Positions 50,001 to 61,301 of a stretch of DNA of 64,000 nucleotides are shown here, piece after piece. Under the pieces are notes generated by a model. That model searched no databases. It was not told the DNA's origin and was given only the letters and a program-made list of their open reading frames with translations. The DNA comes from Dolomedes plantarius. Its lineage: Eukaryota; Arthropoda; Arachnida; Araneae; Dolomedidae. The stretch covers positions 58,328,769 through 58,392,768 of the forward strand of contig OU015501.1 in assembly GCA_907164885.2 (NCBI GenBank), given 5' to 3'. The position numbers and the translations under genes were made by a program. Each line of letters begins with the position of its first letter. Position 1 is the stretch's first letter.

Positions 50001-51082
50001 GTTTGACCAACCATTATACATAAAAGCAAAAGAGATCCTCGCCAACAGTGATTCTGATTCTGGTGGTCGTGAGATCGGTGGTCGTGAGATCGGTGGCGGA
50101 AATAATGTGGTCGTGAGATTGGGAGGATTCCACTTACTAATGTCGTTTATGGGAACGATTGGCAATATAATGGGGGGAAGTAGGTTGCAAGAATAGTTTG
50201 CGAACATTTATGCTGAAAACAGTATCGATAAAATGATGTCTGGCCATTCATATGCCCGTGCTGTAAGGGCTCACACTTTGGCCTATCTAGCATTAGCACA
50301 GGAGGTGGTGAAAACAATTGTCTTGACAACAGAAGAGACATTTGTGCTCGAAAATCTTCTGTCAGACTATGACAAATCTGCAATTTTAAAAGCGCATGAA
50401 AATGAAAAATTCCACTCGATAGTAACAAAACTCCACAGTGCCCTACAAAAACTTGAAGGCAATGGACCTACTGCGCAACTGTGGGTAAACTATTTTCGAA
50501 TGGTGGCATTGGTGAAACAGTTCATCCAAACAGAGAGGATGGGAGACTTTCAATTTCAGTCGTCTGGTTGTGAACAGTGACCTAGCCCCTCCCACCAAAC
50601 CTCCCCCTCCACCCCCACCCCCTTCAAAATGTTAAATTGAATGAATGTTAACTTCACTGACTCATATAAGACCGGTTATTGAAGATATAAAGATAATTGC
50701 ATATAATGAAACATGAAAATTTGCTTGAAATTTTAAAGTTTGGAAAATTTGCCAAACTTTGAAAAGCTGTATCTCGGAAACTATTAGGTCTACCAAACCC
50801 ATTGAGGTCTCAAATTGTAGCAAATTTAATCTAGTTTAAAAATGTGTATTATGATCTTTGCTGAAAACATGCTCCTTCATGGTCAAAATGAGAAAAATCC
50901 GAAAAAAGTTCGAAAATTTTGCAGTTTTTGGGATATTCAAAAGTGATCCGGGAGGGGGGGGGGGGGGCTGCCGAGGTCGAAAACTTGTATTTTGCATCTC
51001 TGTCACATCCCATACAAGAGAAAAAAAAGAAACCTACTACCCCCACTTGATGAAACTTACGATGTACTAGGTTACTGGACTA
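47012..51082 (+). mobile_element. long-TIR DNA transposon, element 2 (Academ-like), 4071 bp
   Basis: Both ends read TAGTCCAGTAACCT inward, and TTT flanks each side (47009-47011 and 51083-51085). Inverted arms of about 375 bp (47012 to about 47390, and about 50705 to 51082) are clearly similar, including a C/G homopolymer at matching places; the right one has expanded to 14 G. Between them lies a plus-strand broken gene. The terminus is shared with element 1 and element 3 over TAGTCCAGT. Confidence 0.87.
48243..50580 (+). pseudogene. element 2 transposase, N-terminal and central parts
   Basis: The ATG at 48243 (MSEPESFASSACFICSESLN) opens a Cys-rich domain: CFICSE, then VHTACQKRY, then CFPCGKV and YCDHC, a likely zinc-binding module. 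After a frameshift near 48630 come ALDARYHLFCQRML and the DIIREDIQS region. The central region has FSFDNADFNVNTLDG, GFHAMGGIMMVTP-like residues, FFTFDQPLYIKAKEIL, VRLGGFHLLMSFMGTIG and GHSYARAVRAHTLAYLALAQ. It stops at 50580 in the region QLWVNYFRMVALVKQF. Several frameshifts (near 48630, 49050 and 49690) and in-frame stops are present. The nuclease and CXC parts kept by element 1 are deleted here. The start is chosen because element 3 has the equivalent MSD start. Confidence 0.72.
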
Positions 51083-52516
51083 TTTCTCTCTCTCTCTCTC
51101 TCTTTTTAACAAGAATATCTGAACAAGTGAAAATAAAGAACGTTTGAAAATACTCTTGACCTGATACTGCTGTTCAGTATCGAAATATTTGAATGGACGT
51201 ATATGAAATGCATGATTTTGCTTAGTGCTAATCATGCTTTGAAATAGAGAAAAATTGTAATTATAATCGAAATTTACTCATTGAAAATAAAAGGCTATGT
51301 AAAAAAGAAATCCTGAAACGTATTATAGGTAATAAGGCACATTTTCATTAGTATTCATGAGTAATATAATTCATACAGATTCATGGCTATAAAATAAAAA
51401 TTAAATTTAAAAAATAAAATTAAACAACATTTTGCCGAGTTTACCTAAATATTTAGTATTTTATACATAAATGTTGACAATATAGGTGAGAATGATCGTT
51501 GCTTATATACATATATATGACAAGATTATATCAGAGATTGACAATTATTATTATCGTTAAAAGAGCAGCAAAACTCACCAGATTTAGATCAAATTGAACT
51601 ATCCCGGATAATGGCCTGCTTTGTTTGGGCAATGGCATCATAAATACTCTTCGCTTTTTCAGGAACTCTCCTTCAAAAAAGTTTCAGAGGATGCAAACTT
51701 AGACATTGTACTCACGATTATCCGTGTGCGGATTATCAGTGCTCAAAAAATCTGAAATCTTCGTCCAAAATAGTACCTATATATTCTAATAAAAACTTCT
51801 TGCGATTTCTTCCGATATACATTTATAAATATTACGATTCTTAAAATAATAGTTTTCTATTTATCTAGAAGATTTTTATTTGATAAAGGATGCAATATAA
51901 AAACATATCAAAGATTCGGTTTAAAATAAATAAATAAATAAAAATAATTACGGATTGAATGCGTAAATTGAATTAATAAAAATAGAAAAGCAAGTGCAAT
52001 ATTATATTTTGAAAATACAATAATTTTAAACAGGATTCGGATTAACCGTTTTTTTTCGACTATTCGTGCTACTCCCCCCCTCCACGACCCTGGATAATCT
52101 GCAGTACATTGTATTTGGCGTTAATTTGGGTCGCCAAACCTGCCAAGATAAAGTCCATAGGACCATAGGAAAATGGGTCTCAACTGCAATTCCTGGGCCA
52201 CGCCCTCCATTGCAGACTTTCTGATGATTAGCAGAGGGGAACCAATAGGCATAGAGTAGAGAAAAGTGATAGGAGCGCTGATAATCCGTGAGTTCGAAGT
52301 AGTTAAAAAAGTGAACAAGCATCTTGCAGGGGAGATAGTCACCAACGTATCTTGCCATTTACAGGGTTTAATTCACAGCACTTAACAATGTCCCCTGTTT
52401 GGGGATACTCTAGATTTGTGTGCATGGCCGCCATCTTGGATTTTTTTTTTTTTTGCGCCAACTTTGGCGATTTTACCGTGTTTTGAGGAGTGGAAAAATT
52501 CTTGTCAATGCGGTGT
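51083..52516. other. non-coding DNA with a shared repeat segment
   Basis: A TC microsatellite lies at 51086-51104. A segment at about 52148-52262 is the inverted counterpart of 25353-25460, sharing blocks such as GAGGGCGTGGCCCAGG and GAAAGTCTGCAAT. No gene is supported. Confidence 0.55.
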
Positions 52517-53333
52517 TTTCAAAACGCTGGACTTACAATTTTTTTTTAGCTTTTTTAATAAAAACCACCTGTTTAAACTATGAAACTTGGAAAAAATTTT
52601 GAAAAATCATTTAAACGTTGGACTTAGATTTATTTTTGGGTTTTTAATAAAAACCACTTTAAATTATGAAACTTGGAAATTTTTTTGAAAAAATCATTCT
52701 CAAATATTGGAAATTTTGGGTTTTTCTTTTAGCCTTTTTTAATAAAAACCACCTTTTTGAATTATGAAACTTAGAAATATTTTTGAAAAATCATTTAATC
52801 GTTGGACTTAGATTTTTTTTTTCATTTTCAATAAAAACTACCTTTTCAAATTATGAAAAAAAATTAATTCGAATATTGAAGTTTTTTCATCACGGCCGAT
52901 ACCACGTAAAAACAAAACACGCCTTGGATGGTGTGGAAAAAAATCTCAATATTCGAATGCTTTTTTAAAAAAAATTTCTAAGTTTCATAATTTGAAAAGG
53001 TAGTGTTTTCATTAAAAAGGCAAAAAAAAAAAGAAAATCTATGTCCAACGATTAAATGATTTTTCAAAAATATTTCTAAGTTTCATAATTCAAAAAGGTG
53101 GTTTTTATTAAAAAAGCTAAAAGAAAAACCCAAAATTTCCAGTATTTGAGAATGATTTTTTCAAAAAAATTTCCAAGTTCATAATTTAAAAAAGTGGTTT
53201 TTATTAAAACCCAAAAATAAATCTAAGTCCAACGTTTAAATGATTTATCAAAATTTTTTCTAAGTTTCATAATTTAAACAGGTGGTTTTTTATTAAAAAA
53301 GCTAAAAAAAATTCTTAGTCCAGCATTTTGAGA
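52517..53333. mobile_element. foldback element with tandem-repeat arms, about 817 bp
   Basis: The left arm (about 52517-52880) and right arm (about 52935-53333) are inverted copies of each other. Each arm is built from four diverged units of about 100 bp; a unit contains AATAAAAACCACC, TATGAAACTTGGAAA, AAATCATTTAAACG and TTGGACTTAGAT. The centre (about 52880-52935) is unique and contains ATCACGGCCGATACCACG. The architecture is that of Foldback (FB) elements. No gene is carried. Confidence 0.82.
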
Positions 53334-55158
53334 ACCTTGCACATTTTGATTGATCGCATGCAGTTCACAGCGGTCATTCTATTAGACCGTGTAGAAAACA
53401 TGAGAGAAAATAAAAACGATCACTAAAATGCTGTTAAAAGCAAATTCTTTTCAAAGAGTGATTGTTACGACCACGAGACCAATCAAGCTTAGTGAAAAAA
53501 AAAAATCAAGGCAAATTAAACCTGCCTTTCGAAAAATGTTAACCGCTGCTGTCATCTATTGGCAGATCAGCAAACTAATCATACCGTTCCAACCTTCCCA
53601 TAAAGATTCAACCAACAACATTTTAAAAAAAAAGTATGTGTAGATGGGTGTTAAAAATATTCACAGATATCTAAAATCTCCTCATATAGATCTTATTGAT
53701 TAGTTATTTAGGTAATTAATTAATGATAATACTAATTTCTTATTAATTAATTAATAAGAATCCGCTGCAGTTCACAGATTTTCTGGTTCATCTACCCAGA
53801 GCTTTTCAGCACTATTTCAGCACTATTTATCATACTAAAAATTTCTTTTTGAATTTTCATTAAGTTTAATAATTCAATTCATTAATTTGATTAACTTAAA
53901 TAACTCCTAATTTTTTTTTTAAACTTTATCTAAACCTAATGTAACTTCACTCCTAATTAGCAAATTTTAAATCAGTCTTTCCTCTTTTTTTTTTAAACTT
54001 ATATTTATATTGGCTGGATCAATTACAAAGTAAAGAGTTTTTGCAACAATTTTCAGCCAAAACAGTAACGTGCCCCGAGCACCAGTTATGCTCGCTACGT
54101 CACTGTTCTCTAGGTAAAATCCTTAATGTTAGCAATGCCTCCTTTTGTCATATTGCCATGAAATTTGGCATATGCTGTGATAAAGTAAAACTAGCTGTTT
54201 TATGTAAAATTTTATTGTGTACATATTTATATTATATTGCAGCCATATTATCTCTTTGGGACCAAGAGATATTAGTACCTAAAATTGATATGAGTGAGGA
54301 AAAATGTATTTAGCCTCTGCTACAAAACAAAATGGATATTTATCAAATGAGATTGTTATTTGTGATATTTGACATGTAAGGAAGAAAGAAACTTTAAATA
54401 GAGGAATCTTGTTAATTTTCATCTTTATTTTGATAACTTAGGGCTTTTAAAATGAAAAAATTTGAAAATAAATATGAAATCAAGTTTATGGGAATGGATT
54501 GAAATTGTTGAATATGTTGTTTCTTCATATTAATTTATAGTATATTTGATGATCTAACCTGCTAGTATGAATTATGAGCTCTGTTATAACTTATACATGT
54601 TTTATATTTCAAAACGGTTTAAAGGATAATTTAAGAGATTGTGTTTTAAAAATAATTAGATGTATGAGACAGAAGATGCATTTATGTCCCTATGTGTTGC
54701 ACAATTTACTGCTGGTCAAGTAAATATGAGATTATTTTTTTTATACCTAAAATTCAAAATTTCTTGATTAGAGTACAATTATGAAACATACAAATGACTT
54801 AAAAATTAGAAAGTTTGAAGAAAAAAATTTGTGGAATTAATTAGCAATTTGTGTAGAATTTAACATAGGAAAAATTGAAGAAAGATAAAAGTTTGAAAAA
54901 CATGTTATGTTTTAGAAATCCATATAAAATTAACTAATGATGACACATACTGAAAAAAATTGTTATTTATAAAAGAAATACATGGTCAGTTTTTCAATAT
55001 ATTTTTTATGGGTGACGATATAACCATAGTTTCTGATGTGCAATTGCTATAAATTATGAAAATAGTTTTATTAGATCTTTAATTATATATAAACTTTTTT
55101 CTTACAAAATGTTTTTATTAATATTATATATGTTTTATATAACCTTTTAGGAGAATTT
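53334..55158. other. AT-rich DNA, no recognised gene
   Basis: The frame at 54041-54313 (90 codons, Cys-rich start) has no recognised motif and is not called as a gene. TTAATTAATTAATAAG-type repeats occur near 53715-53760. Confidence 0.5.
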
Positions 55159-55630
55159 AAGGCATTGATTGTGTTGGTGCTCATAACAGTTGAAACAGAA
55201 ATAAATGCCTGTAGACTGTCATTGGTTACAATTATACTGAAATAACATGAATTTTGTTCTTCCTTTCATGAATAAATTTTTAGTAGATGGTGAACACCCT
55301 AAAAAAATATTTTAAAAAAATTTAAAAATGAAAACTTGCCCAAAAATGAGAAGAAAACAAAATGCTGAAAACTAATTATTTGTATTTTGGCCGAATAATT
55401 ACATGCAATTTTGAATGAGAGATAATGAGATATGATCTCACATGCACACCAACCATTGATACTTCATTATACATGTTAAGGCATTGATTGTGATGGTGCT
55501 TGTAACAGTTGAAACAGAAATAAATACCTGTAGACTGTCATTGGTTACAATTATACTGAAATAACATGAGTTTTATTCTTCCTTTCATGAATAAATTTTT
55601 AGTAGATGGAGAACACCCTAAAAAAATATT
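55159..55630. repeat. dispersed direct duplication of 153 bp
   Basis: Segments 55159-55311 and 55478-55630 are direct copies at a constant offset of 319 bp with about ten substitutions and no gaps that I can see. Each has AATAAA signals. It may be a decayed tandem repeat of about 319 bp. Confidence 0.8.
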
Positions 55631-55989
55631 GAAAAAAATTAGTCTTTGCAAAGATTAATCTGCTTGTGCAGTCAATGGTATAGTAAAAATTATTCATCTA
55701 AATTTTTATGAGGTATGCTACAAATAAATATCTTAATAGCTATATTTTTTAATACCTAAATAGTATAATAAACTTATCTGTATAAATTGGAACAGTCAGT
55801 TGATTTTTTTAAAACAATGTGCTGTATAAATAGATTAATCTGAATTCTTCATTTACTGCAGTTAGCAATATAAAATGCATGCTTTAAATTCTTGATTTTT
55901 ATAATATTTAAAAAAATTACTAAAAGGTTAAATGTTAGTTTATGAGCTTGTTAAAATTTAAAGATACCGATCAACTGAAAATACATTTG

Positions 55990-56095
55990 AAATATGAATG
56001 GACACCGAGAACTTTATCAGTCTATTCCATGCGGGGTCAGAGCTTGCATCCTGGCCCAAGGTGGACCAACACAATATTAATTTCCTCACTTAAAC
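55990..56095 (+). pseudogene. Tc1 transposase C-terminal scrap
   Basis: One frame reads LYQSIPCGVRACILAQGGPT and then QY and a stop, the usual Tc1 ending (SMPRRVRA...ARGGPTQY). Only about 25 residues are recognisable. Confidence 0.55.
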
Positions 56096-56099
56096 GATC

Positions 56100-58131
56100 A
56101 AACTCTGGAATAAATTATTCAATTGTTCTGAAATTTTAAGTCCCTTTCCACCCCTGTACATGTTCTTCACATGCTCAATTTTTGTCACAATCAGACAACT
56201 CCTTGTTGCGTTGATTTTATTTTTATTTTTTTGTTATAGAGTGTACTATGTTTGAAATGTGAATTGATATTAATAACTGCAATCTTTATGAATTCTGCTG
56301 AAATATGATAAATCTCGGTATGCTTAATATGTCATTTTATATTATCTTTGTGTTCATAAATTTTAAAAAATGTGGTCTTACTTCTAATACTAGTTGATGT
56401 TCTCTTGAAGGCTAAGATTATTACTCTAGTCTTACAGAGAATACTTGCTGGTGAAGTCTAAGGTACCTAAACATGTTTTTGTGATCAATATCAATTAAAG
56501 AACTGTTCTTGTGTATTAGAAGTTTGATATTTAAGACAAACTTATACATCCCTTAGCATATAATTATTAGCCCACCCTTACTCCAAGATGTGGTCTATCT
56601 TTACTTGTTAATTTATTATTGGTCGTGGAAAAATGCATTCTTTTCAGTAATGTATTATGTGTTCACTTCTATAATGTCTGTATACTGTGATTGAATTTTA
56701 AACAGGCTATTAAATCATGATTATATGCATTATTAATTATGCTAGCATCCTAGAATTCATTGTTAGTTGTTGTCTTCATATATTCCCTTTGCTATCACAT
56801 GTTGTGAATGCACTTGCATTCATTTTTTCCCATGTGTGAATGTGTTAAAACCTTTGTGCAGAAAAATTTGGCCATCGTGCAACGAACAATCTGGTTACAA
56901 ATTATGTATGATTTCTCTGCTATCATAATAATGTATAATACTTTTATTTCAAATCTTACCGTAACTATGATGTTAAGTTATCGTCTTTCGGAACTGTGGT
57001 GATAAGCTTTAGCGTTTACGTAATGCTCATTTCCTAAACATCGGAACTTCGTACTTTACTTCGTTTTGGTTCACTTTAACTTCACTCATGTTCTTCATAC
57101 TGTTCCCATTGTTATTCTTAATCTTTGTTATTTTTAAGTTAATCGGTCATTGTACTGTATGACGTGATTCATGATATGATTAACCGCAATTGTTTTCCTT
57201 GTTTACATCACTCTTTTACATTTGCATTTTTTCATTAAATAAAGTGTTTTCAGAAAGAAGACACTCTGCCTTATGTAAAACATTCTTTTTATTTCTACTG
57301 CGTGGTAGAGCAGTTGTGTGTGCTGTGTTTGCTGTTGCTAGTGCAGCCGTAAGTGCGGTTGCTGTTATAAGATGTTCAGTTGTTTTATTTTATTATAATG
57401 TTTTATCTTGTTATTTTTGCAACTGTCGAATACTTTTTAAATTCAGTCCTGCTTATTTATGGTTTTTCACTGGTGAAACATACCACACTCTGCATTCGAA
57501 AGTTATTTCCGAGATAATAACTTTCAACAAATGCTTTCAGAGTGGAAACAAATCATATTATTTTACATTAACTATCGTGTCTTTCATGGGTATTATTTGA
57601 TCTTTTATTCTAATTGTAACCAACTGGTTTAAACAGGGCATCATTACGTAAAAGCTCTCATATGTGTAGCCCCACAAACCGTGTACCATCACTGATTCCC
57701 AAAAACTCTCATGATGCCCTAACAGCGTAAAGCGGCTTTGCAAACAGCTGCCCGGATCGTAAGAAGCAATCCCTAAAGCTCTGACTCCTTGGACGGAAAC
57801 AACTACTATAAGTTCGACTATATATACAACTTTATAGAGTTCGTGCCGACACCCTCTGAACTCTGCTTGCTGAAAAAAGATGTTTGGTAGTCGATCCAAT
57901 GATTCCAAGCTGGTAGCAGCATATTTTCGTGTGTGCCTGTATGATTGTTAAAATTGTGTAATTCTGTAAATAATTGTTGTGTTTTCATTAAATTAGTTAA
58001 AATGTCACCTAGGGTCTCATTTTTTTATTGTCGGGATCAAATTTACTTTCTCACTGAAGCCAACAGGTCTTGGTTGTTATGTGACTGTTCCGGCGAATGG
58101 CCACATGATATATTTAAATATCCCTCTAGAG
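56100..58131. other. AT-rich DNA with an unrecognised open frame
   Basis: The frame at 57190-57600 (136 codons) has a hydrophobic start, no known domain, and an AATAAA in its first part. It may be part of an LTR or 3' UTR, and I do not call it a gene. A 10-bp inverted pair, AGGGCATCAT and ATGATGCCCT, lies at 57636-57721. Confidence 0.45.
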
Positions 58132-58770
58132 CAGAGGTTCCCAACCTGTTGGTCAAGCCCCCCTAGGGAATCGCAAAGGTTTTATTCAGTTCAAATGATT
58201 TTTTAGTGAATTTCACCGAAAATATTGGTCAACGTTTATTTATCATGAAACGATAGGGCAGTGATATTTTTGAAAGGAAAAAGTCTCAATCAAAGCGCAA
58301 ATTCATTTCATTAGAAATCTACCGCCTTTATTTGGTGGTAAATGAAAACCGCAGTTACTGCATACAGCACACAAATTCTAAACGTCAGTTTGTCTTTCAT
58401 CAGTCTGTGCTGTCATTTTGTAGTTTCCCTAACGGAATAACTCAATTATATTTAGAAAAGATTTTTTTCTATTTTTATTGTTATATAGTTCAAAATCAAT
58501 ACGGTGGGTGCATTATTTTTCTTGAGCTTCTGTTCTGTTCTTGTTTTTACACATCTGATTGAAAGAGATGAATGTTTTTTTAATGTTCTCTATTTCTTAC
58601 AAATTTTTTATTTGTTAGATGAAACATTTAGTTGGAATTAAATTATGAAAAAAATAAGTTTTTTCTTTAATAGTATTTTTAACGAAAATATGCTGGGGAG
58701 AAAGGAGGGGGCGCACGATGCTTGAAATCAATAAAGGGGGTCGCAACTCGAAAAAGGTTGGGAAACTCTG
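58132..58770 (+). mobile_element. hAT MITE, family copy 2 (639 bp) with exact 8-bp duplication
   Basis: The ends are CAGAGGTTCCCAACC and, inverted, CAGAGTTTCCCAACC. The octamer CTCTAGAG flanks both sides exactly (58124-58131 and 58771-58778). The interior carries no transposase and is shared in inverted orientation with 36557-37231. Confidence 0.9.
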
Positions 58771-59053
58771 CTCTAGAGGCTGATTTTAATGATGTATGGA
58801 GGGTTCATGGTTAAAGTGAATAAAGTCCATTTTATGGCCTTTTCGATCTAACATTACCGTGACACAGCAAAAACACTATATTTTTCAATGCAATAAATAG
58901 TGAACCAAGTTTGTCACATATATTTTAACCATCAGATGGCAGCATTTCCATGTACGACTCTGGTTAACAAATGATTCACTTTCAGAGCTAGTGGACCAAG
59001 TCCATTTTCTCAGTTGTGAACGAGCATGTACTTTTGTTGGTGCATTTTGTGAT

Positions 59054-60559
59054 TGTTAGGTTTGGGGGTAGAAAGGCCCATAACCTTAAATGATAAATAA
59101 TGTAAAGTAAAAGAACATGAACCTGTCTTTAAGTAAAGTTTAGCTTGTAGGTGCAGAGCCAATATGGCTAGCAGGAAAGGCGGCTTATCACCTCAATAAA
59201 TAAAAGAATATAGCGGAAAATTAACCCAAATAAAACTATTCTCAAAGTGTGGCGTGCAAGCTTGAAGCGAAACATAAAAACATATAGCTAGTTTTAAATA
59301 TGACTAAAGTTTATTCATAAACAAACACACAAAAAAATTAAATTAAATTAAAACACAATGCTATAATATCATTAAAAAAAATAAGCACTTCTTGAAACAT
59401 AAGATAATGTTAAGAACCTTTCACAGGTTCAACAGTTCGAAAATAAAGTTCGATTAAATAAACAGAGTTCTATTAAACAAACAGAGTTCGTCAACTCAAA
59501 CAAGGGTGAGGCTAGTACTTTAAAAAAAAGAAAAAAAACTTACTCGGTACACTCACGTAGATATACAGGGTGGTCATAAAAAAACCTTTGCCGATATATG
59601 GACTTCTAGCGGCTGTTCCGTTCAATCGATCGAGATGAGATTTCAGATATAGTTATTCAGAGATATGAGCTCGGGATTTTGAGAACGGCAACAAAGTGGC
59701 GTTCACGGTTACGGTTATAGGTACAGAAACTCGAAATTTTCGAAAGGCAAAGCCTACTTTTTCTCGTCGCAAAATGCTCAGCGCATGCGAAAACCCTGAA
59801 GAGCGTTGGAACGGTACGTGTATCATAAAAAAACGGACGCGTTATGTACACACAAAAAACTGCTCTACGAACGGCCAACAAAAACACGACCAAGGCGCAC
59901 GGAGGAAATTTGCACATGACACAGGCCAGGCACCAATCACTGATGACAACACAGATCGGACGAAATAAAACTTTTATTTGGATTACATATTTTCCACATG
60001 GGTGCCATCACAGGCCGTTCGTGGAGCTGTTTTTTGTGCGTGTATAACGCGTCAGTTTTTTTGTGATACACGTACCGTTCCAACGCTCTTTAGGGTGTTC
60101 GCATGCGCTGAGCGCTTTGCGACGGGAAAAAGTGGGCGTTGCCATTCGAAAATTTCGCGTTTCTGTACCTATAACCGTGAGCGCCACTTTGTTGCCGTTT
60201 ACAGAACCCCGAGCTCATACCCCTGGATAACTATATCTGAAATATATCGATCGGTTGAACGGAACAGCCGCCAGAGGTCCGTCCATATATCAGTAAGTTT
60301 TTTTTATAACCACCCTGTATATACACGGATTGTTGACGGCCATCTTTCCTTGTACATGTAGCGACGGGTTCACGAAGCGAAATAACGAAGAGCGGATTTA
60401 AGCAGAAACACTCCATACAGATCCATTGCTTAGCTTCCATCTTGAGATCAGCCACCGTTCATATGTCACATTTCCACCTGTAGGCACGGAGCGTTGCAGG
60501 GAAAAAAAAGACAACCGCACACAGGCTCGCTACTTCCACCGCCGAAGAACCTCTCCGTT
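59054..60559 (-). mobile_element. solo-LTR family, copy B, interrupted
   Basis: In reverse orientation this matches 25683-26335: the terminus TGTTAGGTTTGGGGG here corresponds to CCCCCAAACCCTAACA there. Shared blocks include GTTCTTCGGCGGTGGAAGTA and CAAGCTTG flanked by CGC/TTTCGC. A palindromic MITE (59566-60317) splits it, and element 3 cuts it at 60560, so its 5' part would lie beyond the window if it survives. Confidence 0.83.
59566..60317. mobile_element. 752-bp palindromic MITE
   Basis: It begins CAGGGTGGTCATAAAAA and ends with the inverse, flanked by TATA on both sides. Arms of about 310 bp (59566-59877 and 60010-60317) are near-perfect inverted copies with few differences, and the roughly 130-bp centre is unique. 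The frames here are only the two arms read in opposite directions. TA flanks suggest Tc1/mariner-type mobilisation. Confidence 0.88.
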
Positions 60560-61301
60560 TAGTCCAGTCAAACGGTGGTTTGGCCAGGAAAAAAAATATA
60601 GAAGTTTTTTTCTCATTCGTTCTAGATGTATATTGGGGTGCTGAATCCGAATTTCAACTTTGCCCCATCCCACATTTATGGCTTCACATCGAAAATCGCA
60701 AAAAACCTCAAAATTTTCAACCTTTTTTCAGTTTTTTCGCCAAAAAGTCATAAAACTATGCATTTTTCGAGGTAGACTCCAGTATACAAAATAAAGTACA
60801 TTAAATTTCCTACAAGCAGTACCCCTCAATTTTATTTTTTGGTTGAACGGTTTGGCCGCTAGAGCGCGCTGAAAAAAGGCTAAAATTTTCTACTTTGGGG
60901 AAAACCCAGTTTTTTCGTTAATTTTTCGCTTGTAACTCAAAAACTATTCTTGTAATTACAAAATCTTGGATTCTGCTAAAACTGCATTAAATACTCTACA
61001 AATTTCACACCTTAATCACTTATTTTGGCCAAACCGTGTAACCACTAGAGCGCGTTGAAATTTATGTCATATTGCGCGAAACCGCTAAGTCAAGAGCCCT
61101 TCACCCTAAATTCATCAGAGAGCTATATTATCACGATTTACTTATTGAAAACTTTATTTGGTCTTTATAATTAATAATTAATGTAATTACTTATTAATTA
61201 TATATCAATTTAATTATTACTTATTAATTATATCAACTTTTTGCCCAAAGTATGCTTGGTCATTCAGACACAAAATACTTAAATAAGCTGCAAACTCCTT
61301 T

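Noticed and set aside
53311..53325. TTAGTCCAG in the foldback arm as another copy of the element 1-3 terminus
   Set aside because: It points the wrong way for a right end and is part of the repeated arm unit; only 8 bases agree, so chance is likely.
54041..54313. 90-codon frame with several cysteines
   Set aside because: Cysteine spacing fits no finger or toxin pattern I know, and no signal peptide or flanking exon is visible.
57190..57600. 136-codon open frame with a hydrophobic start
   Set aside because: No domain recognised. An AATAAA inside its beginning and no coding-like composition make a gene call unsafe.
59657..60361. Similar small frames on both strands
   Set aside because: They are the two arms of the palindromic MITE read in opposite directions.
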